DNA of 64,000 bases from Qipengyuania flava (lineage in GTDB: Bacteria > Pseudomonadota > Alphaproteobacteria > Sphingomonadales > Sphingomonadaceae): positions 372,001-436,000 of the forward strand of contig NZ_JAASQU010000002.1 of NCBI RefSeq assembly GCF_011762005.1. The letters are read 5' to 3'. This document shows positions 57,275-64,000 of this stretch, piece after piece. Each line of letters starts with the position of its first letter. Positions within the stretch are counted from its first letter, which is position 1. The position numbers were made by a program, and so were the translations under genes. Below the pieces are notes generated by a model that saw only the letters and a list, made by a program, of their open reading frames with translations, did not search any database and was not told the DNA's origin.

Positions 57275-58503
57275 CCTCACTTCGCCGCGTCGCCATCTGC
57301 AAGCCCCTGCGCACCCCGGTCGGGCGATTTCTCGGCAGCCTCGCACCGCTCGAAGCCGGCCAGCTCGGCGCGGTGATCATCAAGGCGCTCGTCGAACGCA
57401 GCGGGATCGACCCGGCGCGGGTCGACGACGTCGTCTTCAGCCAGGGCTATGGCAGCGGCGAGGCTCCGGCGATCGGCCACTGGAGCTGGCTTGCCGCAGG
57501 CTATCCCGAGGAGGTCCCCGGCTTCCAGCTCGACCGGCGTTGCGGATCGGGTCTCCAGGCGGTCGCTACTGCAGCGATGATGGTCCAGACCGGCGTCGCC
57601 GATTGCGTCCTCGCGGGCGGGGTCGAGAGCATGTCCAACGTCGAGCATTACACCACGAAGGCGCGCAACGGGGCGCGAATGGGCGACATGGTGTTGTGGG
57701 ACCGGCTGACCCGCGGCCGCCTGATGAGCCAGCCGATCGAGCGCTACGGCATCATCACCGGCATGATCGAGACCGCCGAGAACCTCGCCAAGGATTACGA
57801 GATCAGCCGCGAGGAAGCCGATGCCTTCGCGGTGCGCAGCCACCAGAATGCGGCACGCGCCTGGGAAGAGGGGAAATTCGACGAACAGCTGGTCGCGGTC
57901 GAAATTCCCCAGCGCAAGGGCGACCCCGTCGTCTTCGCACAGGACGAGGGCTTCCGCGCCGATGCCAGCATGGAAACGCTCGGGGCGCTGCGTGCGATCG
58001 ATCTCAAGCGCGATCCCGACGCCATCGTCACCGCGGGCAATGCCAGCCAGCAGAACGATGCTGCTGCAGGCTGCCTCGTCGTCGCCGAAGACAAGGTCGA
58101 GGAACTCGGGCTCGAACCGATCCTGTGGTTCCATTCGTGGAGCGCAGCGGGCTGCGATCCCAGCCGCATGGGCATCGGCCCCGTTCCCGCAGTGGAGCGA
58201 CTTTTCGCGCGCAACGGACTGGGTTGGGACGACATCGGCCTCATCGAGTTGAACGAGGCCTTCGCCCCGCAGGCGCTTGCCGTGCTCAAAGGTTGGGGCT
58301 TCGCCGCCGACGACAGCCGCCGCGAGCTGGTCAACGTCAACGGTTCGGGCATTTCGCTCGGCCATCCCATCGGTGCGACCGGTATCCGCATACTCGCCGA
58401 CATGGCGCACGAAATACAGCGGCGCGAGGTGCGGTATGGCCTTGAAACCATGTGCATCGGCGGCGGACAGGGAATGGCCGCAGTCTTCGAACGCGCGGCC
58501 TGA
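57271..58503 (+). CDS. Thiolase (acetyl-CoA acyltransferase family)
   Basis: 410 residues. Catalytic Cys91 in RRCGSGLQA, Asn328 in NEAFAPQ, His365 in GISLGHPIGATG and Cys395 in CIGGGQGMA are all present, so it is active thiolase and not SCP-x-like. Typical biosynthetic/degradative size. N-terminus PLRTPVGRFLG is standard. Both neighbours overlap it by one to four bases, giving strict coupling to the CoA-transferase and hydratase. Confidence 0.94.
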   Translation: MTSLRRVAICKPLRTPVGRFLGSLAPLEAGQLGAVIIKALVERSGIDPARVDDVVFSQGYGSGEAPAIGHWSWLAAGYPEEVPGFQLDRRCGSGLQAVATAAMMVQTGVADCVLAGGVESMSNVEHYTTKARNGARMGDMVLWDRLTRGRLMSQPIERYGIITGMIETAENLAKDYEISREEADAFAVRSHQNAARAWEEGKFDEQLVAVEIPQRKGDPVVFAQDEGFRADASMETLGALRAIDLKRDPDAIVTAGNASQQNDAAAGCLVVAEDKVEELGLEPILWFHSWSAAGCDPSRMGIGPVPAVERLFARNGLGWDDIGLIELNEAFAPQALAVLKGWGFAADDSRRELVNVNGSGISLGHPIGATGIRILADMAHEIQRREVRYGLETMCIGGGQGMAAVFERAA

Positions 58504-59357
58504 TGGCCGATTGGGGCGAATGGATTGGCCGCGAACAGCGTGCGGTCGACCGGCTCGATCCCGCGCTCGCGACTCGTTGGCACGCGACCTTCGATCGCGG
58601 CGCCCCGGCTTCGGCTGCGATGCCGCAGGGCATTCATTTCTGCCTCTGCACGCCGGAGGCTCCGACCGCGCAGCTGGGCCCCGATGGGCACCCGCTGCGC
58701 GAAGACCAGCCGGCCAGCTTTCTCCCGCCGATTCCGCTTCCGCGGCGCATGTGGGCGTCGAGTGCGATCCGGTTCCACAGGCCCATCGCCGTCGGCGCGG
58801 GCATTGAACGCGTCAGCCGGGTGGTTTCGATCACTCCCAAGTCGGGGAACCGCGGCGATATGGTTTTCGTCGAGATCGATCACGAGACCAGCGCAGATGG
58901 CGAACTGGCTGTCAGCGAACGGCAGACCGCGGTCTATCTCGAAGCCCTCGCCAATGATGCGAAGCTGTCGCCCCCCGAACCCGGCGAGGGCCGCTTCGAT
59001 CCCACCGCCTGGGACAGCCACCGCGTTCTCCTACCCGACGAGCGCCTTCTGTTCCGCTATTCGGCGCTGACCTTCAACACCCACCGAATTCACTACGATG
59101 CGCCTTATGCACGAGACATCGAACGTTATCGCGGGCTGGTGGTTCACGGACCGCTGACCGCCAGCCTGCTGCTGCAACTGGCGGCCGATCGGTTTGGCGA
59201 GAATCGGCTGGCCACGTTCAGCTTTCGCGGATTGAGCCCGGCGGTCGCCAATGAACCTTTGCACCTCGTACTGCGCGGAACGGATGAGGCGATCGCAATC
59301 GCGGCCTTCGCCGATGATGGACGGCAGGTGACCAAGGCGTCGGCTACGCTGGCCTAG
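58503..59357 (+). CDS. FAS1-like dehydratase / mesaconyl-C4-CoA hydratase-like protein
   Basis: 284 residues. Two hot-dog halves, the second with FNTHRIHYDAPYARDIERYRGLVVHGPLTA, which is the MaoC-like hydratase signature (Asp/His active site). The layout matches the ~280-residue mesaconyl-C4-CoA hydratase, itaconyl-CoA hydratase and HTD2 group. ATG 58503 overlaps the thiolase stop by one base. Last gene of the module; ppk2 lies convergent 42 nt away. Confidence 0.85.
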   Translation: MADWGEWIGREQRAVDRLDPALATRWHATFDRGAPASAAMPQGIHFCLCTPEAPTAQLGPDGHPLREDQPASFLPPIPLPRRMWASSAIRFHRPIAVGAGIERVSRVVSITPKSGNRGDMVFVEIDHETSADGELAVSERQTAVYLEALANDAKLSPPEPGEGRFDPTAWDSHRVLLPDERLLFRYSALTFNTHRIHYDAPYARDIERYRGLVVHGPLTASLLLQLAADRFGENRLATFSFRGLSPAVANEPLHLVLRGTDEAIAIAAFADDGRQVTKASATLA

Positions 59358-59399
59358 CTCTCGTCGGCGGCCACGCCGCACCTGCAGGTCGCGCGAAGG

Positions 59400-60170
59400 C
59401 TATCCCAGGGGATAATTAGCAATCGGCTGCAGCACCGAATAGCGTTCCGCCCTAGGCTGACGGCCGAGAGGCGGGAAATCGATCTCCGGTGGCGGCACTT
59501 CGGTGTTGGGCAGCCGATCCAGCATATCGCGGACCAGGGTCAGACGGCCGCGTTTCTGATCGTTGAAATCGACCAGTGTCCACGGCGCCCAATCGCTATG
59601 CGTCGCCGTGAGCATCGCCTCGCGCGCCTCGGTATAGGCGTCGTAGCGCTCGCGCGCGGCAAGATCGACCGGCGATAGCTTCCAGCGCTTGAGCGGATCG
59701 TCGAGCCGTTCGCGCAACCGCTCTTCCTGGCACGCCTGATCGGTCGTCAGCCAGTATTTGAACAGCAATATGCCGTCGTCGACGAGCATCCTCTCGAATT
59801 GCGGCGCCTGTTCGAGAAAGCGCGACACCTGAGGTTCCTCGGCATAGCCCATGACCTTCTCCACACCCGCCCGATTGTACCAGCTGCGGTCGAACAGCAC
59901 GATTTCGCCGGCGCTGGGCAGGTGCTGGACGTAACGCTGGAAATACCATTGCGTCTGCTCCGCCTCGGTGGGCTTCGCCAGCGCGACAATATGGCACTGG
60001 CGCGGGTTGAGCTTTTCGGAAACCGCGCGAATCGCGCCGCCCTTGCCCGCGGTGTCGCGCCCTTCGAACAACACCACGATGCGCTGTCCGGTGACTCGCG
60101 CCCAGCGCGCCATCGCCACCAGCTGTTCGCGCATCGGCGCCATCGCCGTCTCATATTGCTTGCGTTTCAT
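59400..60170 (-). CDS. Polyphosphate kinase 2
   Basis: 256 residues. PPK2 phosphorylates NDP or NMP using polyphosphate. Walker A EGRDTAGKGG at 36-45, Walker B FDRSWYNRAG at 93-102, and lid motif RWKLSPVDLAARERYDAYTEA. The one-domain form is class I (NDP-phosphorylating) by size and the Asp after Walker A, though class II/III cannot be excluded. Alone on its strand; divergent from phhA (59 nt). Confidence 0.93.
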   Translation of the reverse strand: MKRKQYETAMAPMREQLVAMARWARVTGQRIVVLFEGRDTAGKGGAIRAVSEKLNPRQCHIVALAKPTEAEQTQWYFQRYVQHLPSAGEIVLFDRSWYNRAGVEKVMGYAEEPQVSRFLEQAPQFERMLVDDGILLFKYWLTTDQACQEERLRERLDDPLKRWKLSPVDLAARERYDAYTEAREAMLTATHSDWAPWTLVDFNDQKRGRLTLVRDMLDRLPNTEVPPPEIDFPPLGRQPRAERYSVLQPIANYPLG

Positions 60171-60207
60171 CGCGCAGCAACTCCCATCGTTTGTGTGCCC
60201 GCCGCAT

Positions 60208-60218
60208 TGATAGTATCA
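60208..60218. promoter_or_regulatory. Palindrome in the ppk2-phhA divergent region
   Basis: TGATA-G-TATCA, an 11-bp perfect dyad ending 11 nt before the phhA ATG (60230). Position and symmetry suit an operator for phhA. Regulator unknown. Confidence 0.35.
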
Positions 60219-60229
60219 GTCGGAACGAT

Positions 60230-61183
60230 ATGGCTACACTTACGCACCCAACCGAAGCGGATGGCGAACAGGACTTCACCCGCCTGCCCGACCTGCCCGA
60301 AGACGTTTTCACCGCACCGCTCCAGCGCCCTGAGCATCTTGGCGAGGACTGGCTCGAACCGAAGCAGACCGTCTATTCGAGCGAGGACGATGCCATCTGG
60401 CACGACCTTTTCGAACGTCAGATGCGCGTGTTGCCCGGTCGCGCGGCCAGCGCTTTCATGGCCGGGCTCGACAAGCTCGATCTGGGCCGCAGCGGCGTAC
60501 CCGAATTCGCCAAGCTGTCCGAGGATCTCGGCGCACTGACGGGTTGGAGCGTGGTGCCCGTGCCCATGCTCATTCCCGATCACGTCTTCTTCTGGCACCT
60601 TGCCAATCGGCGTTTCCCCGCGGGCAATTTCATCCGCACGCGTGAAACCTTCGACTACATCCAGGAACCCGATGTCTTCCACGACGTGTTCGGCCATGTT
60701 CCGATGCTCACCGATCCGGTCTATGCCGATTACATGCAGGAATACGGCCGCGCCGGGTGGAAGGCGATGCGGTACAACCGGCTGAAGGCGCTTGGGTCGC
60801 TCTACTGGTACACGGTCGAATTCGGACTGCTGCAGGAAGCCGACGGCATCAAGGCCTATGGCGCGGGCATCCTCTCGGGTCCGACCGAAGTCGTCTACGC
60901 CACCGAGGCGCAAAGCCCCAACCGGATCATGCTGAATGTCGACCGCGTCATGCGCACCGATTACGTGATCAGCGACCTGCAACCGACCTATTTTGTGATC
61001 GAGAGCTTCGAGGATCTCTATCGCCAGACGGTGGAGCGCGATTTCGACCGGCTTTATCGCAATCTCGGAGCGGGATTCACCTATGCCAACACGGCGGTGA
61101 TCGATGTCGACAATGTGGTGCATCGCGGCACATTGGAATACACGCTGCGGGGCGGGCGCGGCAGCGGCGCGCAACCGGTCTGA
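60230..61183 (+). CDS. phhA: Phenylalanine 4-monooxygenase
   Basis: 317 residues. Pterin-dependent hydroxylation of phenylalanine to tyrosine, first step of its degradation. The non-heme iron triad is His151 and His156 in FHDVFGHVPML and Glu197 in YWYTVEFG. No regulatory ACT domain, as in other bacterial enzymes. ATG 60230 is preferred; an upstream GTG would add 13 unconserved residues and overlap the palindrome. No pterin carbinolamine dehydratase gene is nearby. Ends at a bidirectional terminator. Confidence 0.96.
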   Translation: MATLTHPTEADGEQDFTRLPDLPEDVFTAPLQRPEHLGEDWLEPKQTVYSSEDDAIWHDLFERQMRVLPGRAASAFMAGLDKLDLGRSGVPEFAKLSEDLGALTGWSVVPVPMLIPDHVFFWHLANRRFPAGNFIRTRETFDYIQEPDVFHDVFGHVPMLTDPVYADYMQEYGRAGWKAMRYNRLKALGSLYWYTVEFGLLQEADGIKAYGAGILSGPTEVVYATEAQSPNRIMLNVDRVMRTDYVISDLQPTYFVIESFEDLYRQTVERDFDRLYRNLGAGFTYANTAVIDVDNVVHRGTLEYTLRGGRGSGAQPV

Positions 61184-61195
61184 GCCGGATATGAA

Positions 61196-61223
61196 AACGG
61201 CCCCGGATCGCTCCGGGGCCGTT
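61196..61223. terminator. Bidirectional terminator between phhA and the acidic lipoprotein
   Basis: Perfect 12-bp stem (61196-61207 with 61212-61223), loop TCGC. Leftward it is followed by TTTT counting the paired bases; rightward by TT only. Serves the convergent genes phhA and the 61248 lipoprotein. Confidence 0.8.
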
Positions 61224-61247
61224 CTCGAAAATATCGCGGAAGCGAGA

Positions 61248-61514
61248 TTACATCTCGTTGCCGTCCATTTCTTCGCCAACCGTGTCGGCCTGTTCTTCCA
61301 TGGTATCTTCGACCGCGTCGGCCTTGTCTTCCATGGCTTCGACTTCGGCTTCGGGTGCGCCGGCGTCTTCCATGGCTTCAGCCTGGGCGTCCAGTTCCGA
61401 TTCCATCTGCTCGCCAGTGTCTTCCATGGCTTCTTCGGTGGGGCCGTCGCAGGCGGCGAGGCCGAGGCTCATGGCAGCGGCAGAAGCAACGAGAGTGGCT
61501 TTGGTGAATTTCAT
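61248..61514 (-). CDS. Acidic lipoprotein under EcfG-type promoter
   Basis: 88 residues. Signal peptide with lipobox LAAC (cysteine 22), then an almost uninterrupted acidic helix made of imperfect heptads (EAMEDTGEQMESELDAQAEA and similar), so extended or coiled-coil. No domain recognised. A perfect EcfG-type promoter lies 87 nt upstream, so it is very probably a general-stress gene. Leftward, ending at the terminator shared with phhA. Confidence 0.8.
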   Translation of the reverse strand: MKFTKATLVASAAAMSLGLAACDGPTEEAMEDTGEQMESELDAQAEAMEDAGAPEAEVEAMEDKADAVEDTMEEQADTVGEEMDGNEM

Positions 61515-61600
61515 TATGTTTCCCCTTAGACCTTTCTAAAGCGCCGCCAACCGGCGCGGGTTCGCGCCGCTGGATGTCCAAATGCGGCGAGAATGTGATG

Positions 61601-61625
61601 AACGGGCAGGAATACACTCGGTTCC
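61601..61625 (-). promoter_or_regulatory. EcfG-type general-stress promoter
   Basis: On the minus strand GGAAC (61625-61621), 16 nt, CGTT (61604-61601). Exact alphaproteobacterial EcfG consensus, 87 nt upstream of the acidic lipoprotein start codon. Confidence 0.75.
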
Positions 61626-61668
61626 CGCACATTACTACCTTTGCGATGAACCGCGTGGGAGTGCCGCG

Positions 61669-61923
61669 TCAGCGATAGGCGCGCTGGCGAACAAGGTTGA
61701 ACAGGCCGATCGCCACGACCGAGCCAAGCACCGCCCATAGCAGGGCAACGCCGCTGACCGTGCCGAACACCGCGCCATTGCCAGCGATCGCGCCGACAAT
61801 CAGCGAACCGAGCACGCCAACCAGCGCATTGGCGAGAATGCTGCGTCCATCCTCGATGCGCAGAATGATCGTCGCCAACCAGCCCAACAGGGCGCCCACG
61901 ACAAGGAGGATCAGCAAACCCAT
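61669..61923 (-). CDS. GlsB/YeaQ/YmgE family (transglycosylase-associated) membrane protein
   Basis: 84 residues with three hydrophobic helices and the Gly-rich GVLGSLIVGAIAGNG segment of the GlsB/YeaQ family, small stress-induced inner-membrane proteins of unknown biochemical role. The name transglycosylase-associated is historical and not proof of activity. ATG 61923 after GAAGG. An EcfG-type promoter lies upstream, which suits the usual stress induction. Located between the acidic lipoprotein and uppP, all leftward. Confidence 0.88.
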   Translation of the reverse strand: MGLLILLVVGALLGWLATIILRIEDGRSILANALVGVLGSLIVGAIAGNGAVFGTVSGVALLWAVLGSVVAIGLFNLVRQRAYR

Positions 61924-61957
61924 CGATTACAACCTTCGTATTTCACTCACTGGCAAT

Positions 61958-61982
61958 AAACCGCGCGTGGGACAAAAGTTCC
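61958..61982 (-). promoter_or_regulatory. EcfG-like promoter of the GlsB-type gene
   Basis: On the minus strand GGAAC (61982-61978), 16 nt, GTTT (61961-61958); consensus would be CGTT. 35 nt upstream of the start codon. Weaker than the one at 61601-61625. Confidence 0.5.
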
Positions 61983-62009
61983 GGGTTCCGTCGTGTTCGA
62001 TGGCACGCT

Positions 62010-62825
62010 TCAGGCGAAAGTGAGCCAGGCCAGCGCGGCCGATCCGGCAATGATGCGGTACCAGGCGAAAGGCGTGAAACCGCTGCGGCTGACATAGGCG
62101 ACGAAGGCCCGGATCACGACCAGCGCGACGACGAAGCTGACCACGAAACCGACTGCAATCTCGTCCCAGCCGACGCGTGTCGCTCCGGCCATCAGCTCGT
62201 CATACTTGGTGAAGATTTCCAACGTGCTCGCCCCGATCATGGTCGGCACGGCAAGGAAGAAGGAAAATTCGGCCGCGGTCTTGCGATTGATGCCCATGGC
62301 GAGCGCTCCCATGATGGTCGCGCCCGAACGGCTGACGCCGGGGACCATCGCGAGGCACTGGGCGAAACCCACTGCGAGCACCTTCCCCAAGGGCAGTTCG
62401 GCGACGCCGCGCCCCTCGTCGCGCGGCTTGGCGGTGCGTTCGATCGCAATGATCGCGAAACCGCCGATGATCAGCGCCCAGGGAACGATACCCGGATTGC
62501 CGAGCATGGCCTCGAAGCTTTCATAGAGCGCGAAGCCGATCACTGCACTGGGCAGGAAACCGAGCAGGATGTTGCGCGCGAACATCAGCCCTTCGCGCTC
62601 GCGCCTGAGCACGCCCATGCCCGCCGACCAGAAGGTGCCCCAGTACTGATAGACCACCGCGAGAATCGCCCCCAGCTGGATCACCACGTTGAACATCGCC
62701 CATTCGTCCGGATCCGCGCCCGACAGTTCGGTCGCCAGGATCAGGTGCCCCGTCGAGGAAACGGGAATGAATTCGGTGAGTCCCTCGACAATGCCGAGGA
62801 AAATCGCGGTGAGGTAGTCGTTCAT
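62010..62825 (-). CDS. uppP: Undecaprenyl-diphosphatase
   Basis: 271 residues. Recycles undecaprenyl pyrophosphate to the monophosphate for peptidoglycan synthesis; also linked to bacitracin resistance. Motifs EGLTEFIPVSSTGH (14-27) and PGVSRSGAT (162-170) carry the active site; about eight membrane helices. ATG 62825, as the conserved sequence starts directly there (MNDYLTA). A GTG 21 nt upstream is possible. Same strand as the ABC exporter 42 nt upstream of it. Confidence 0.96.
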   Translation of the reverse strand: MNDYLTAIFLGIVEGLTEFIPVSSTGHLILATELSGADPDEWAMFNVVIQLGAILAVVYQYWGTFWSAGMGVLRREREGLMFARNILLGFLPSAVIGFALYESFEAMLGNPGIVPWALIIGGFAIIAIERTAKPRDEGRGVAELPLGKVLAVGFAQCLAMVPGVSRSGATIMGALAMGINRKTAAEFSFFLAVPTMIGASTLEIFTKYDELMAGATRVGWDEIAVGFVVSFVVALVVIRAFVAYVSRSGFTPFAWYRIIAGSAALAWLTFA

Positions 62826-62867
62826 TGCGGGAGGCCCCAAGAGCACAAGGTTGCGGGAGTCAAGCGG

Positions 62868-64000
62868 TCAGGCGGTCTCGAGACCGAACTGCAGCGAAGC
62901 GAGCCGTGCGTAGAGCCCGCCGCCGGCCGACAGCGCGTCGTGCGAACCCTGTTCGACGATGCGTCCATCCTCCATCACGACGATGCGATCCGCGGCGCGC
63001 ACGGTCGATAGGCGATGTGCGATGACCAGCGTTGTGCGCTCGGCCATAAGATGTTCGAGCGCGTCCTGCACCAGCCGCTCGCTCTCCGCGTCGAGCGCGC
63101 TGGTCGCCTCGTCGAGCAGGAGGATCGGGGCATCGCGCAACAGGGCCCGCGCAATCGCGATACGCTGGCGCTGACCGCCCGAAAGCTGGGTCCCGCTTTC
63201 GCCGAGATAGGTGTCGAGACCCTGCGGCAGTTTCTCAAGAAATTCGGCGGCATTGGCAGCGCGCGCGGCGGCCCAGATGTCGTCCTTGCTCGCGTCCCAA
63301 TTGCCATAGCGCAGATTGTCGCGCGCATTCGCGCTGAACAGCACGCCTTCCTGCGGAACATAGGCGATGCGCCGCCGGACTTCGGCGGGGTCGGCGCCCG
63401 TCAACGGAATGCCATCAAGCCTGATCGAACCCGCCTGCGGATCGTAAAACCGCTCGGCGAGCTGGAAAATGGTCGACTTGCCCGCCCCCGACGGGCCGAC
63501 GATCGCAACCGTTTCGCCGGGCTCGATCTCGAGGCTGAAATCGGTGATGGCGGGGGCTTCGAGCCGCGTCGGATAGCGGAAGGTGACGTTGCGGAACGAC
63601 AGGCTTCCGCGCGGGGGCACGGGCAGGTCCTGCGAGCGGTCGGGCGCAGTGATTGCGGGCTTTTCCTCCAGCAGTTCGGACAGACGGCTCGCTGCCCCCG
63701 CTCCGCGCAGCAAGTCGCCATAGACCTCGGTCAGCGCCCCGATCGCGCCCGCGACAAGGCCCGCCGTGAGCACGAAGGCGGCAATCGTTCCGCCCGAGAT
63801 CGTGCCTTCGCTGACCGCCTGCGCCCCGCGCCAGACCAGCAGCGTGATCCCGCCAAAGACAAGCAGGATGACCACCGCGGTCATGGCCGCACGGATGATC
63901 ACACGGCGGCGCGCGACGGCGAAGGTCCGTTCCACCGCCTCGCGAAAACGCCCGTGCTCGCGGTCTTCCTGGTTGAACCCCTGCACGATCTTCATCGCCG
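62868..64000 (-). CDS. ABC exporter half-transporter (MsbA-like), 5' end beyond window
   Basis: 377 residues of the C-terminal part. The visible membrane region (up to about residue 95 of the fragment) starts in the middle of the transmembrane domain (KIVQGFNQEDREHGRF, a coupling-helix region). The ATPase has Walker A GPSGAGKS, Q-loop YVPQEGVLFSANARDNLRYG, signature QLSGGQRQR, Walker B ILLLDEATSALD and H-loop AHRLSTV. Complete half-transporters are ~590 residues, so ~210 residues are missing right of 64000. Exports a lipid or drug-like molecule. Cotranscription with uppP is plausible. Confidence 0.92.
   Translation of the reverse strand, partial: AMKIVQGFNQEDREHGRFREAVERTFAVARRRVIIRAAMTAVVILLVFGGITLLVWRGAQAVSEGTISGGTIAAFVLTAGLVAGAIGALTEVYGDLLRGAGAASRLSELLEEKPAITAPDRSQDLPVPPRGSLSFRNVTFRYPTRLEAPAITDFSLEIEPGETVAIVGPSGAGKSTIFQLAERFYDPQAGSIRLDGIPLTGADPAEVRRRIAYVPQEGVLFSANARDNLRYGNWDASKDDIWAAARAANAAEFLEKLPQGLDTYLGESGTQLSGGQRQRIAIARALLRDAPILLLDEATSALDAESERLVQDALEHLMAERTTLVIAHRLSTVRAADRIVVMEDGRIVEQGSHDALSAGGGLYARLASLQFGLETA

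Overview
The window is GC-rich DNA (roughly 65% G+C by eye), densely coding and with short intergenic gaps. Gene content and protein sequences point to an alphaproteobacterium of the Sphingomonadales, most likely an Erythrobacteraceae member (Erythrobacter/Altererythrobacter-like). Support for this comes from an UrcA-family exported protein, an HWE-type histidine kinase, GGAAC-N16-CGTT (EcfG-type) promoters, a GTP cyclohydrolase II with a long N-terminal extension, and the overall gene set. This is inference from families; no database was searched. I see no rRNA, tRNA, CRISPR array, insertion sequence or prophage, so the window looks like ordinary core chromosome with a few accessory modules.

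Layout. 1-2.1 kb: 3'-truncated guaA, an UrcA-like gene and a 450-bp gap. 2.1-14.5 kb: acyl-CoA ligase, ZIP-like carrier, sdaA, gyrB, AI-2E-type permease, TetR regulator, DUF1295 and acyltransferase pair, then mccB-ivd of leucine catabolism. 14.6-19 kb: soluble GAF-PAS-HWE kinase, then a lipoprotein-ATPase-fused permease/binding protein importer. 19-26.3 kb: midA-lgt, divergent acyl-CoA ligase-glnD, yggS. 26.3-36.6 kb: thiE-like gene, ftsK, DUF389, ald, thioesterase and S9 peptidase, aminopeptidase P. 36.7-40.5 kb: VOC and cupin genes, an EF-hand exported protein with a structured leader, and an OmpR/EnvZ-type two-component pair. 40.5-48.8 kb: HerA-like ATPase, pabB-pabC fusion, pseudouridine synthase, arfB, rpmG, lolA, xth, ribA, GNAT. 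48.8-54.1 kb: a leftward operon headed by an SPFH gene that is frameshifted by a perfect 26-bp tandem duplication, followed by an RHH/AT-hook regulator, hydrolase, small membrane protein and beta-helix protein; recQ lies upstream. 54.2-59.4 kb: two small lipoproteins and a tightly coupled acyl-CoA dehydrogenase/CoA-transferase/thiolase/hydratase module. 59.4-64 kb: ppk2, phhA, an acidic lipoprotein and a GlsB-type membrane protein behind EcfG-type promoters, uppP and a truncated ABC exporter.

The genes fall into recurring themes: CoA-ester metabolism (two ligases, leucine degradation, the four-gene CoA module, thioesterase), envelope biogenesis (lgt, lolA, uppP, acyltransferase, lipoproteins), amino-acid catabolism (sdaA, ald, phhA, ivd/mccB), and stress or signal sensing (HWE kinase, EF-hand/two-component cluster, EcfG promoters). 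The parts most worth follow-up are the broken SPFH/RHH-AT-hook operon with its AT-rich palindrome, the structured leader of the EF-hand gene, and the itaconate-like CoA module that has a thiolase where a lyase would be expected.
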